Shown here one piece after another: positions 36,362 to 49,900 of a stretch of 64,000 nt of DNA. The stretch lies in NCBI GenBank assembly GCA_031769625.1, contig JAUIMM010000721.1:1541001-1605000 (forward strand). The letters run 5' to 3'. The position numbers and the translations under genes were made by a program. The DNA is from Taudactylus pleione. Lineage: Eukaryota > Chordata > Amphibia > Anura > Myobatrachidae. The notes under the pieces are model-generated. The model saw only the letters and a program-made list of their open reading frames with translations, was not told the DNA's origin and ran no database searches. Every line of letters starts with the position of its first letter. Within the stretch, counting starts at the first letter, position 1.

Positions 36362-39300
36362 TTATAGATGTGAGATAGCAGTAGTGGGTGTCTCTATGCT
36401 GGCTGAGCTGTGGCTGATGTTACAGATGTATACACAGGACTGTGAGGTATTACAGAAGTGAGACAGCAGAGGTGTGTGTTTCTCTATGCTGGCTGAGCTG
36501 TGGTTGATGTTACAGATGTATACACAGGACTGTGAGGTATTACGGATGTGAGATGGTAGTAGTGGGTGTCTCTCTGCTGGCTGTGCTGTGGCTGATGTTA
36601 CTGGTGTATACACAGGACTGTGAGGTATTACAGATGTGAGATAGCAGTAGTGGGTGTCTCTATGCTGGCTGAGTTGTGGCTGATGTTATAGATGTATACA
36701 CAGGACTGTGAGGTATTACAGATTTGAGATAGCAGTAGTGTGTGTCTATATGCTGGCTGAGCTGTGGTTGATGTTACTGATGTATACACAGGACTGTGAG
36801 GTATTACAGATGTGAGAAAGCAGTAGTGGGTGTCTCTATACTTGCTGTGCTGTGGCTGATGTTACTGATGTATACACAGGACTGTGAGGTATTACAGATG
36901 TGAGAAAGCAGTAGTGGGCATCTCTATGCTGGCTGTGCTGTGGCTGATGTTACAGATGTATACACAGGACTATGAGGTATTACAGACGTGAGATAGCAGT
37001 AGTGGGTGTCTCTATGCTGGCTGAGCTGTGGCTGATGTTACAGATGTATACACAGGACTGTGAGGTATTACAGATGTGAGATAGCAGTAGTGGGCGTCTC
37101 TATGCTGGCTGAGCTGTGGCTGATGTTACAGATGTATACACAGGACTGTGAGGTATTACAGATGTGAGATAGCAGTAGTGGGTGTCTCTATGTTGGCTGT
37201 GCTGTGGCTGATGTTACAGATGTATACACAGGAATGTGAGGTATTACAGATGTGAGATAGCAGTAGTGGGCGTCTCTATGCTGGATGAGCTGTGGCTGAT
37301 GTTACAGATGTATACACAGGACTGTGAGGTATTATGGATGTGAGAAAGCAGTAGTAGGCGTCTCAATGCTGGATGAGCTGTGGCTGATGTTACAGATGTA
37401 TACACAGGACTGTGAGGTATTACAGATGTGAGATAGCAGTAGTGGGTGTCTCTATGCTGGCTGAGCTGTAGCTGATACAGATGTATACACAGGACTGTGA
37501 GGTATTACAGATGTGAGATAGCAGTAGTGGGTGTCTCTATGCTGGCTGAGCTGTGGCTGATGTTACAGATGTATACACAGGACTGTGAGGTATTATGGAT
37601 GTGAGATAGCAGTAGTGGGCGTCTCTATGCTGGATGAGCTGTGGCTGATGTTACAGATGTATACACAGGACTGTGAGGTATTACATATGTGAGATAGCAG
37701 TAGTGGGCGTCTCTATGCTGGCTGAGCGGTGGCTGATGTTACAGATGTATACACAGGACTGTCAGGTATTACAGATGTGATATAGCAGTAGTGGGGTCTC
37801 TATGCTGGCTGAGCTGTGGCTGATGTTACTGATGTATACACAGGACTGTGAGGTATTACAGATGTGAGATAGCAGTAGTGGGCGTCTCTATGCTGGCTGT
37901 GCTGTGGCTGATGTTACAGATGTATACACAGGACTGTGAGGTATTACAGATGTGAGAAAGCAATGGTGGGCGTCTATGCTGGCTGTGCTGTGTCTGATAT
38001 TACAGATGTATACACAGGACTGTGAGGTATTACAGATGTGAGATAGCAGTAGTGGGTGTCTCTATGCTGGCTGAGCTGTGGCTGATGTTACTGATGTATA
38101 CACAGGACTGTGAGGTATTACGGATGTGAGATAGCAGTAGTGGTGTCTCTATGCTGGCTGAGCTGTGGCTGATGTTACAGATGTATACACAGGACAGTGA
38201 GGTATTACAGAGGTGAGATAGCAGTAGTGGGTGTCTCTATGCTGGCTGAGCTGTGGCTGATGTTATAGATGTATACATAGGACTGTGAGGAATTACAGAT
38301 GTGAGATAGCAGTAGTGGGTGTCTCTATGCTGGCTGAGCTGTGGATGATGTTACAGATGTATACACAGGACTATGAGGTATTACAGATATGAGATAGCAG
38401 TAGTGGGTGTCTCTATGCTCTCTGAGCTGTGGCTGATGTTACAGATGTATACACAGGACTGTGAGGTATTACAGATGTGAGATAGCAGTAGTGGGTGTCT
38501 CTATGCTGGCTGTGCTGTGGCTGATGTTACAGATGTATACACAGGAATGTGAGGTATTACAGATGTGAGATAGCAGTAGTGGGTGTCTCTATGCTGGATG
38601 AGCTGTGGCTGATGTTACAGATGTATACACAGAACTGTGAGGTATTATGGATGTGAGAAAGCAGTAGTGGGCGTCTCAATGCTGGATGAGCTGTGGCTGA
38701 TGTTACAGATGTATACACAGGACTGTGAGGTATTACAGATGTGAGATAGCAGTAGTGGGTGTCTCTATGCTGGCTGAGCTGTGGCTGATGTTACAGATGT
38801 ATACACAGGACTGAGAGGTATTTCAGATGTGAGAAAGCAGCAGTGGGTGTCTCTATGCTGGCTGAGCTGTGGCTGATGTTACAGATGTATTCATAGGACT
38901 GTGAGGTATTACAGATGTGAGATAGCAGTAGTGTGTGTCACTATGCTGGCTGAGCTGTGGCTGATGTTACAGATGTATACATAGGACTGTGAGGTATTAC
39001 AGATGTGAGATAGCAGTAGTGGGGGTCTCTATGCTGCCTGTGCTGTGACTGATGTTACAGATGTATACATAGGACTGTGAGGTGTTACAGATGTGAGAAA
39101 GCAGTAGTGGGTGTCTCTATGCTGCCTGTGCTGTGGCTGATATTACTGATGTATACACAGGACTGTGAGGTATTACAGATGTGAGATAGCAGTAGTGGGT
39201 GTCTCTATGCTGGCTGAGCTGTGGCTGATGTTACTGGTGTATACACAGGACTGTGAGGTATTACAGATGTGAGATAGCAGTAGTGGGTGTCTCTATGCTG

Positions 39301-42300
39301 GCTGAGCTGTGGCTGATGTTATAGATGTATACACAGGACTGTGAGGTATTACAGATGTGAGATAGCAGTAGTGGGTGTCTCTATGCTGGCTGAGCTGTGC
39401 CTGATGTTACAGATGTATACACAGGACTGTGAGGTATTACAGATGTGAGATAGCAGTAGTGGGTGTCTCTATGCTGGCTGAGCTGTGGCTGATGTTACAG
39501 ATGTATACACAGGACTGTAAGGTATTACAGATGTGAGATAGCAGTAGTGGGTGTCTCTATGCTGGCTGAGCTGTGCCTGATGTTACAGATGTATACACAG
39601 GACTGTGAGGTATTACAGATGTGAGATAGCAGTAGTGGGTGTCTCTATGCTGGCTGAGCTGTGGCTGATGTTACTGATGTATACACAGGACTGTGAGGTA
39701 TTATAGATGTGAGATAGCAGTAGTGGGTGTCTCTATGCTGGCTGAGCTGTGGCTGATGTTACAGATGTATACACAGGACTGTGAGGTATTACAGAAGTGA
39801 GACAGCAGAGGTGTGTGTTTCTCTATGCTGGCTGAGCTGTGGTTGATGTTACAGATGTATACACAGGACTGTGAGGTATTACAGATGTGAGATAGCAGTA
39901 GTGGGTGTCTCTATGCTGGCTGAGCTGTGGCTGATGTTACAGATGTATACACAGGACTGTAAGGTATTACAGATGTGAGATAGCAGTAGTGGGTGTCTCT
40001 ATGCTGGCTGAGCTGTGGCTGATGTTACAGATGTATACACAGGACTGTGAGGTATTACAGATGTGAGATAGCAGTAGTGGGCGTCTCTATGCTGGCTGAG
40101 CTGTGGCTGATGTTACAGATGTATACACAGGACTGTGAGGTATTACAGATGTGAGATAGCAGTAGTGGGTGTCTCTATGTTGGCTGTGCTGTGGCTGATG
40201 TTACAGATGTATACACAGGAATGTGAGGTATTACAGATGTGAGATAGCAGTAGTGGGCGTCTCTATGCTGGATGAGCTGTGGCTGATGTTACAGATGTAT
40301 ACACAGGACTGTGAGGTATTATGGATGTGAGAAAGCAGTAGTAGGCGTCTCAATGCTGGATGAGCTGTGGCTGATGTTACAGATGTATACACAGGACTGT
40401 GAGGTATTACAGATGTGAGATAGCAGTAGTGGGTGTCTCTATGCTGGCTGAGCTGTAGCTGATACAGATGTATACACAGGACTGTGAGGTATTACAGATG
40501 TGAGATAGCAGTAGTGGGTGTCTCTATGCTGGCTGAGCTGTGGCTGATGTTACAGATGTATACACAGGACTGTGAGGTATTATGGATGTGAGATAGCAGT
40601 AGTGGGCGTCTCTATGCTGGATGAGCTGTGGCTGATGTTACAGATGTATACACAGGACTGTGAGGTATTACATATGTGAGATAGCAGTAGTGGGCGTCTC
40701 TATGCTGGCTGAGCGGTGGCTGATGTTACAGATGTATACACAGGACTGTGAGGTATTACAGATGTGATATAGCAGTAGTGGGGTCTCTATGCTGGCTGAG
40801 CTGTGGCTGATGTTACTGATGTATACACAGGACTGTGAGGTATTACAGATGTGAGATAGCAGTAGTGGGCGTCTCTATGCTGGCTGTGCTGTGGCTGATG
40901 TTACAGATGTATACACAGGACTGTGAGGTATTACAGATGTGAGAAAGCAATGGTGGGCGTCTATGCTGGCTGTGCTGTGTCTGATATTACAGATGTATAC
41001 ACAGGACTGTGAGGTATTACAGATGTGAGATAGCAGTAGTGGGTGTCTCTATGCTGGCTGAGCTGTGGCTGATGTTACTGATGTATACACAGGACTGTGA
41101 GGTATTACGGATGTGAGATAGCAGTAGTGGTGTCTCTATGCTGGCTGAGCTGTGGCTGATGTTACAGATGTATACACAGGACAGTGAGGTATTACAGAGG
41201 TGAGATAGCAGTAGTGGGTGTCTCTATGCTGGCTGAGCTGTGGCTGATGTTATAGATGTATACATAGGACTGTGAGGAATTACAGATGTGAGATAGCAGT
41301 AGTGGGTGTCTCTATGCTGGCTGAGCTGTGGATGATGTTACAGATGTATACACAGGACTATGAGGTATTACAGATATGAGATAGCAGTAGTGGGTGTCTC
41401 TATGCTCTCTGAGCTGTGGCTGATGTTACAGATGTATACACAGGACTGTGAGGTATTACAGATGTGAGATAGCAGTAGTGGGTGTCTCTATGCTGGCTGT
41501 GCTGTGGCTGATGTTACAGATGTATACACAGGAATGTGAGGTATTACAGATGTGAGATAGCAGTAGTGGGTGTCTCTATGCTGGATGAGCTGTGGCTGAT
41601 GTTACAGATGTATACACAGAACTGTGAGGTATTATGGATGTGAGAAAGCAGTAGTGGGCGTCTCAATGCTGGATGAGCTGTGGCTGATGTTACAGATGTA
41701 TACACAGGACTGTGAGGTATTACAGATGTGAGATAGCAGTAGTGGGTGTCTCTATGCTGGCTGAGCTGTGGCTGATGTTACAGATGTATACACAGGACTG
41801 AGAGGTATTTCAGATGTGAGAAAGCAGCAGTGGGTGTCTCTATGCTGGCTGAGCTGTGGCTGATGTTACAGATGTATTCATAGGACTGTGAGGTATTACA
41901 GATGTGAGATAGCAGTAGTGTGTGTCACTATGCTGGCTGTGCTGTGGCTGATGTTACAGATGTATACACAGGACTGTGAGGTATTACAGATGTGAGATAG
42001 TAGTAGTGGGTGTCTCTATGCTGGCTGAGCTGTGGCTGATGTTACAGATGTATACATAGGACTGTGAGGTATTACAGATGTGAGATAGCAGTAGTGGGGG
42101 TCTCTATGCTGCCTGTGCTGTGACTGATGTTACAGATGTATACATAGGACTGTGAGGTGTTACAGATGTGAGAAAGCAGTAGTGGGTGTCTCTATGCTGC
42201 CTGTGCTGTGGCTGATATTACTGATGTATACACAGGACTGTGAGGTATTACAGATGTGAGATAGCAGTAGTGGGTGTCTCTATGCTGGCTGAGCTGTGGC

Positions 42301-43934
42301 TGATGTTACTGGTGTATACACAGGACTGTGAGGTATTACAGATGTGAGATAGCAGTAGTGGGTGTCTCTATGCTGGCTGAGCTGTGGCTGATGTTATAGA
42401 TGTATACACAGGACTGTGAGGTATTACAGATGTGAGATAGCAGTAGTGGGTGTCTCTATGCTGGCTGAGCTGTGCCTGATGTTACAGATGTATACACAGG
42501 ACTGTGAGGTATTACAGATGTGAGATAGCAGTAGTGGGTGTCTCTATGCTGGCTGAGCTGTGGCTGATGTTACAGATGTATACACAGGACTGTAAGGTAT
42601 TACAGATGTGAGATAGCAGTAGTGGGTGTCTCTATGCTGGCTGAGCTGTGCCTGATGTTACAGATGTATACACAGGACTGTGAGGTATTACAGATGTGAG
42701 ATAGCAGTAGTGGGTGTCTCTATGCTGGCTGAGCTGTGGCTGATGTTACTGATGTATACACAGGACTGTGAGGTATTATAGATGTGAGATAGCAGTAGTG
42801 GGTGTCTCTATGCTGGCTGAGCTGTGGCTGATGTTACAGATGTATACACAGGACTGTGAGGTATTACAGAAGTGAGACAGCAGAGGTGTGTGTTTCTCTA
42901 TGCTGGCTGAGCTGTGGTTGATGTTACAGATGTATACACAGGACTGTGAGGTATTACGGATGTGAGATAGTAGTAGTGGGTGTCTCTCTGCTGGCTGTGC
43001 TGTGGCTGATGTTACTGGTGTATACACAGGACTGTGAGGTATTACAGATGTGAGATAGCAGTAGTGGGTGTCTCTATGCTGGCTGAGTTGTGGCTGATGT
43101 TATAGATGTATACACAGGACTGTGAGGTATTACAGATTTGAGATAGCAGTAGTGTGTGTCTATATGCTGGCTGAGCTGTGGTTGATGTTACTGATGTATA
43201 CACAGGACTGTGAGGTATTACAGATGTGAGAAAGCAGTAGTGGGTGTCTCTATACTTGCTGTGCTGTGGCTGATGTTACTGATGTATACACAGGACTGTG
43301 AGGTATTACAGATGTTAGAAAGCAGTAGTGGGCATCTCTATGCTGGCTGTGCTGTGGCTGATGTTACAGATGTATACACAGGACTGTGAGGTATTACAGA
43401 TGTGAGATAGCAGTAGTGGGGGTCTCTATGCTGCCTGTGCTGTGACTGATGTTACAGATGTATACATAGGACTGTGAGGTGTTACAGATTTGAGAAAGCA
43501 GTAGTGGGTGTCTCTATGCTGCCTGTGCTGTGGCTGATATTACTGATGTATACACAGGACTGTGAGGTATTACAGATGTGAGATAGCAGTAGTGGGTGTC
43601 TCTATGCTGGCTGAGCTGTGGCTGATGTTACTGGTGTATACACAGGACTGTGAGGTATTACAGATGTGAGATAGCAGTAGTGGGTGTCTCTATGCTGGCT
43701 GAGCTGTGGCTGATGTTATAGATGTATACACAGGACTGTGAGGTATTACAGATGTGAGATAGCAGTAGTGGGTGTCTCTATGCTGGCTGAGCTGTGCCTG
43801 ATGTTACAGATGTATACACAGGACTGTGAGGTATTACAGATGTGAGATAGCAGTAGTGGGTGTCTCTATGCTGGCTGAGCTGTGGCTGATGTTACAGATG
43901 TATACACAGGACTGTAAGGTATTACAGATGTGAG

Positions 43935-46900
43935 ATAGCAGTAGTGGGTGTCTCTATGCTGGCTGAGCTGTGGCTGATGTTACTGATGTATACACAGGAC
44001 TGTGAGGTATTATAGATGTGAGATAGCAGTAGTGGGTGTCTCTATGCTGGCTGAGCTGTGGCTGATGTTACAGATGTATACACAGGACTGTGAGGTATTA
44101 CAGAAGTGAGACAGCAGAGGTGTGTGTTTCTCTATGCTGGCTGAGCTGTGGTTGATGTTACAGATGTATACACAGGACTGTGAGGTATTACGGATGTGAG
44201 ATGGTAGTAGTGGGTGTCTCTCTGCTGGCTGTGCTGTGGCTGATGTTACTGGTGTATACACAGGACTGTGAGGTATTACAGATGTGAGATAGCAGTAGTG
44301 GGTGTCTCTATGCTGGCTGAGTTGTGGCTGATGTTATAGATGTATACACAGGACTGTGAGGTATTACAGATTTGAGATAGCAGTAGTGTGTGTCTATATG
44401 CTGGCTGAGCTGTGGTTGATGTTACTGATGTATACACAGGACTGTGAGGTATTACAGATGTGAGAAAGCAGTAGTGGGTGTCTCTATGCTGGCTGAGCTG
44501 TGGATGATGTTACAGATGTATGCACAGGACTATGAGGTATTACAGATATGAGATAGCAGTAGTGGGTGTCTCTATGCTCTCTGAGCTGTGGCTGATGTTA
44601 CAGATGTATACACAGGACTGTGAGGTATTACAGATGTGAGATAGCAGTAGTGGGTGTCTCTATGCTGGCTGTGCTGTGGCTGATGTTACAGATGTATACA
44701 CAGGAATGTGAGGTATTACAGATGTGAGATAGCAGTAGTGGGTGTCTCTATGCTGGATGAGCTGTGGCTGATGTTACAGATGTATACACAGAACTGTGAG
44801 GTATTATGGATGTGAGAAAGCAGTAGTGGGCGTCTCAATGCTGGATGAGCTGTGGCTGATGTTACAGATGTATACACAGGACTGTGAGGTATTACAGATG
44901 TGAGATAGCAGTAGTGGGTGTCTCTATGCTGGCTGAGCTGTGGCTGATGTTACAGATGTATACACAGGACTGAGAGGTATTTCAGATGTGAGAAAGCAGC
45001 AGTGGGTGTCTCTATGCTGGCTGAGCTGTGGCTGATGTTACAGATGTATTCATAGGACTGTGAGGTATTACAGATGTGAGATAGCAGTAGTGTGTGTCAC
45101 TATGCTGGCTGTGCTGTGGCTGATGTTACAGATGTATACACAGGACTGTGAGGTATTACAGATGTGAGATAGTAGTAGTGGGTGTCTCTATGCTGGCTGA
45201 GCTGTGGCTGATGTTACAGATGTATACATAGGACTGTGAGGTATTACAGATGTGAGATAGCAGTAGTGGGGGTCTCTATGCTGCCTGTGCTGTGACTGAT
45301 GTTACAGATGTATACATAGGACTGTGAGGTGTTACAGATGTGAGAAAGCAGTAGTGGGTGTCTCTATGCTGCCTGTGCTGTGGCTGATATTACTGATGTA
45401 TACACAGGACTGTGAGGTATTACAGATGTGAGATAGCAGTAGTGGGTGTCTCTATGCTGGCTGAGCTGTGGCTGATGTTACTGGTGTATACACAGGACTG
45501 TGAGGTATTACAGATGTGAGATAGCAGTAGTGGGTGTCTCTATGCTGGCTGAGCTGTGGCTGATGTTATAGATGTATACACAGGACTGTGAGGTATTACA
45601 GATGTGAGATAGCAGTAGTGGGTGTCTCTATGCTGGCTGAGCTGTGCCTGATGTTACAGATGTATACACAGGACTGTGAGGTATTACAGATGTGAGATAG
45701 CAGTAGTGGGTGTCTCTATGCTGGCTGAGCTGTGGCTGATGTTACAGATGTATACACAGGACTGTAAGGTATTACAGATGTGAGATAGCAGTAGTGGGTG
45801 TCTCTATGCTGGCTGAGCTGTGCCTGATGTTACAGATGTATACACAGGACTGTGAGGTATTACAGATGTGAGATAGCAGTAGTGGGTGTCTCTATGCTGG
45901 CTGAGCTGTGGCTGATGTTACTGATGTATACACAGGACTGTGAGGTATTATAGATGTGAGATAGCAGTAGTGGGTGTCTCTATGCTGGCTGAGCTGTGGC
46001 TGATGTTACAGATGTATACACAGGACTGTGAGGTATTACAGAAGTGAGACAGCAGAGGTGTGTGTTTCTCTATGCTGGCTGAGCTGTGGTTGATGTTACA
46101 GATGTATACACAGGACTGTGAGGTATTACGGATGTGAGATAGTAGTAGTGGGTGTCTCTCTGCTGGCTGTGCTGTGGCTGATGTTACTGGTGTATACACA
46201 GGACTGTGAGGTATTACAGATGTGAGATAGCAGTAGTGGGTGTCTCTATGCTGGCTGAGTTGTGGCTGATGTTATAGATGTATACACAGGACTGTGAGGT
46301 ATTACAGATTTGAGATAGCAGTAGTGTGTGTCTATATGCTGGCTGAGCTGTGGTTGATGTTACTGATGTATACACAGGACTGTGAGGTATTACAGATGTG
46401 AGAAAGCAGTAGTGGGTGTCTCTATACTTGCTGTGCTGTGGCTGATGTTACTGATGTATACACAGGACTGTGAGGTATTACAGATGTTAGAAAGCAGTAG
46501 TGGGCATCTCTATGCTGGCTGTGCTGTGGCTGATGTTACAGATGTATACACAGGACTGTGAGGTATTACAGATGTGAGATAGCAGTAGTGGGGGTCTCTA
46601 TGCTGCCTGTGCTGTGACTGATGTTACAGATGTATACATAGGACTGTGAGGTGTTACAGATTTGAGAAAGCAGTAGTGGGTGTCTCTATGCTGCCTGTGC
46701 TGTGGCTGATATTACTGATGTATACACAGGACTGTGAGGTATTACAGATGTGAGATAGCAGTAGTGGGTGTCTCTATGCTGGCTGAGCTGTGGCTGATGT
46801 TACTGGTGTATACACAGGACTGTGAGGTATTACAGATGTGAGATAGCAGTAGTGGGTGTCTCTATGCTGGCTGAGCTGTGGCTGATGTTATAGATGTATA

Positions 46901-49900
46901 CACAGGACTGTGAGGTATTACAGATGTGAGATAGCAGTAGTGGGTGTCTCTATGCTGGCTGAGCTGTGCCTGATGTTACAGATGTATACACAGGACTGTG
47001 AGGTATTACAGATGTGAGATAGCAGTAGTGGGTGTCTCTATGCTGGCTGAGCTGTGGCTGATGTTACAGATGTATACACAGGACTGTAAGGTATTACAGA
47101 TGTGAGATAGCAGTAGTGGGTGTCTCTATGCTGGCTGAGCTGTGGCTGATGTTACTGATGTATACACAGGACTGTGAGGTATTATAGATGTGAGATAGCA
47201 GTAGTGGGTGTCTCTATGCTGGCTGAGCTGTGGCTGATGTTACAGATGTATAAACAGGACTGTGAGGTATTACAGAAGTGAGACAGCAGAGGTGTGTGTT
47301 TCTCTATGCTGGCTGAGCTGTGGTTGATGTTACAGATGTATACACAGGACTGTGAGGTATTACGGATGTGAGATGGTAGTAGTGGGTGTCTCTCTGCTGG
47401 CTGTGCTGTGGCTGATGTTACTGGTGTATACACAGGACTGTGAGGTATTACAGATGTGAGATAGCAGTAGTGGGTGTCTCTATGCTGGCTGAGTTGTGGC
47501 TGATGTTATAGATGTATACACAGGACTGTGAGGTATTACAGATTTGAGATAGCAGTAGTGTGTGTCTATATGCTGGCTGAGCTGTGGTTGATGTTACTGA
47601 TGTATACACAGGACTGTGAGGTATTACAGATGTGAGAAAGCAGTAGTGGGTGTCTCTATACTTGCTGTGCTGTGGCTGATGTTACTGATGTATACACAGG
47701 ACTGTGAGGTATTACAGATGTGAGAAAGCAGTAGTGGGCATCTCTATGCAGGCTGTGCTGTGGCTGATGTTACAGATGTATACACAGGACTATGAGGTAT
47801 TACAGACGTGAGATAGCAGTAGTGGGTGTCTCTATGCTGGCTGAGCTGTGGCTGATGTTACAGATGTATACACAGGACTGTGAGGTATTACAGATGTGAG
47901 ATAGCAGTAGTGGGCGTCTCTATGCTGGCTGAGCTGTGGCTGATGTTACAGATGTATACACAGGACTGTGAGGTATTACAGATGTGAGATAGCAGTAGTG
48001 GGTGTCTCTATGTTGGCTGTGCTGTGGCTGATGTTACAGATGTATACACAGGAATGTGAGGTATTACAGATGTGAGATAGCAGTAGTGGGCGTCTCTATG
48101 CTGGATGAGCTGTGGCTGATGTTACAGATGTATACACAGGACTGTGAGGTATTATGGATGTGAGAAAGCAGTAGTAGGCGTCTCAATGCTGGATGAGCTG
48201 TGGCTGATGTTACAGATGTATACACAGGACTGTGAGGTATTACAGATGTGAGATAGCAGTAGTGGGTGTCTCTATGCTGGCTGAGCTGTAGCTGATACAG
48301 ATGTATACACAGGACTGTGAGGTATTACAGATGTGAGATAGCAGTAGTGGGTGTCTCTATGCTGGCTGAGCTGTGGCTGATGTTACAGATGTATACACAG
48401 GACTGTGAGGTATTATGGATGTGAGATAGCAGTAGTGGGCGTCTCTATGCTGGATGAGCTGTGGCTGATGTTACAGATGTATACACAGGACTGTGAGGTA
48501 TTACATATGTGAGATAGCAGTAGTGGGCGTCTCTATGCTGGCTGAGCGGTGGCTGATGTTACAGATGTATACACAGGACTGTGAGGTATTACAGATGTGA
48601 TATAGCAGTAGTGGGGTCTCTATGCTGGCTGAGCTGTGGCTGATGTTACTGATGTATACACAGGACTGTGAGGTATTACAGATGTGAGATAGCAGTAGTG
48701 GGCGTCTCTATGCTGGCTGTGCTGTGGCTGATGTTACAGATGTATACACAGGACTGTGAGGTATTACAGATGTGAGAAAGCAATGGTGGGCGTCTATGCT
48801 GGCTGTGCTGTGTCTGATATTACAGATGTATACACAGGACTGTGAGGTATTACAGATGTGAGATAGCAGTAGTGGGTGTCTCTATGCTGGCTGAGCTGTG
48901 GCTGATGTTACTGATGTATACACAGGACTGTGAGGTATTACGGATGTGAGATAGCAGTAGTGGTGTCTCTATGCTGGCTGAGCTGTGGCTGATGTTACAG
49001 ATGTATACACAGGACAGTGAGGTATTACAGAGGTGAGATAGCAGTAGTGGGTGTCTCTATGCTGGCTGAGCTGTGGCTGATGTTATAGATGTATACATAG
49101 GACTGTGAGGAATTACAGATGTGAGATAGCAGTAGTGGGTGTCTCTATGCTGGCTGAGCTGTGGATGATGTTACAGATGTATACACAGGACTATGAGGTA
49201 TTACAGATATGAGATAGCAGTAGTGGGTGTCTCTATGCTCTCTGAGCTGTGGCTGATGTTACAGATGTATACACAGGACTGTGAGGTATTACAGATGTGA
49301 GATAGCAGTAGTGGGTGTCTCTATGCTGGCTGTGCTGTGGCTGATGTTACAGATGTATACACAGGAATGTGAGGTATTACAGATGTGAGATAGCAGTAGT
49401 GGGTGTCTCTATGCTGGATGAGCTGTGGCTGATGTTACAGATGTATACACAGAACTGTGAGGTATTATGGATGTGAGAAAGCAGTAGTGGGCGTCTCAAT
49501 GCTGGATGAGCTGTGGCTGATGTTACAGATGTATACACAGGACTGTGAGGTATTACAGATGTGAGATAGCAGTAGTGGGTGTCTCTATGCTGGCTGAGCT
49601 GTGGCTGATGTTACAGATGTATACACAGGACTGAGAGGTATTTCAGATGTGAGAAAGCAGCAGTGGGTGTCTCTATGCTGGCTGAGCTGTGGCTGATGTT
49701 ACAGATGTATTCATAGGACTGTGAGGTATTACAGATGTGAGATAGCAGTAGTGTGTGTCACTATGCTGGCTGTGCTGTGGCTGATGTTACAGATGTATAC
49801 ACAGGACTGTGAGGTATTACAGATGTGAGATAGTAGTAGTGGGTGTCTCTATGCTGGCTGAGCTGTGGCTGATGTTACAGATGTATACATAGGACTGTGA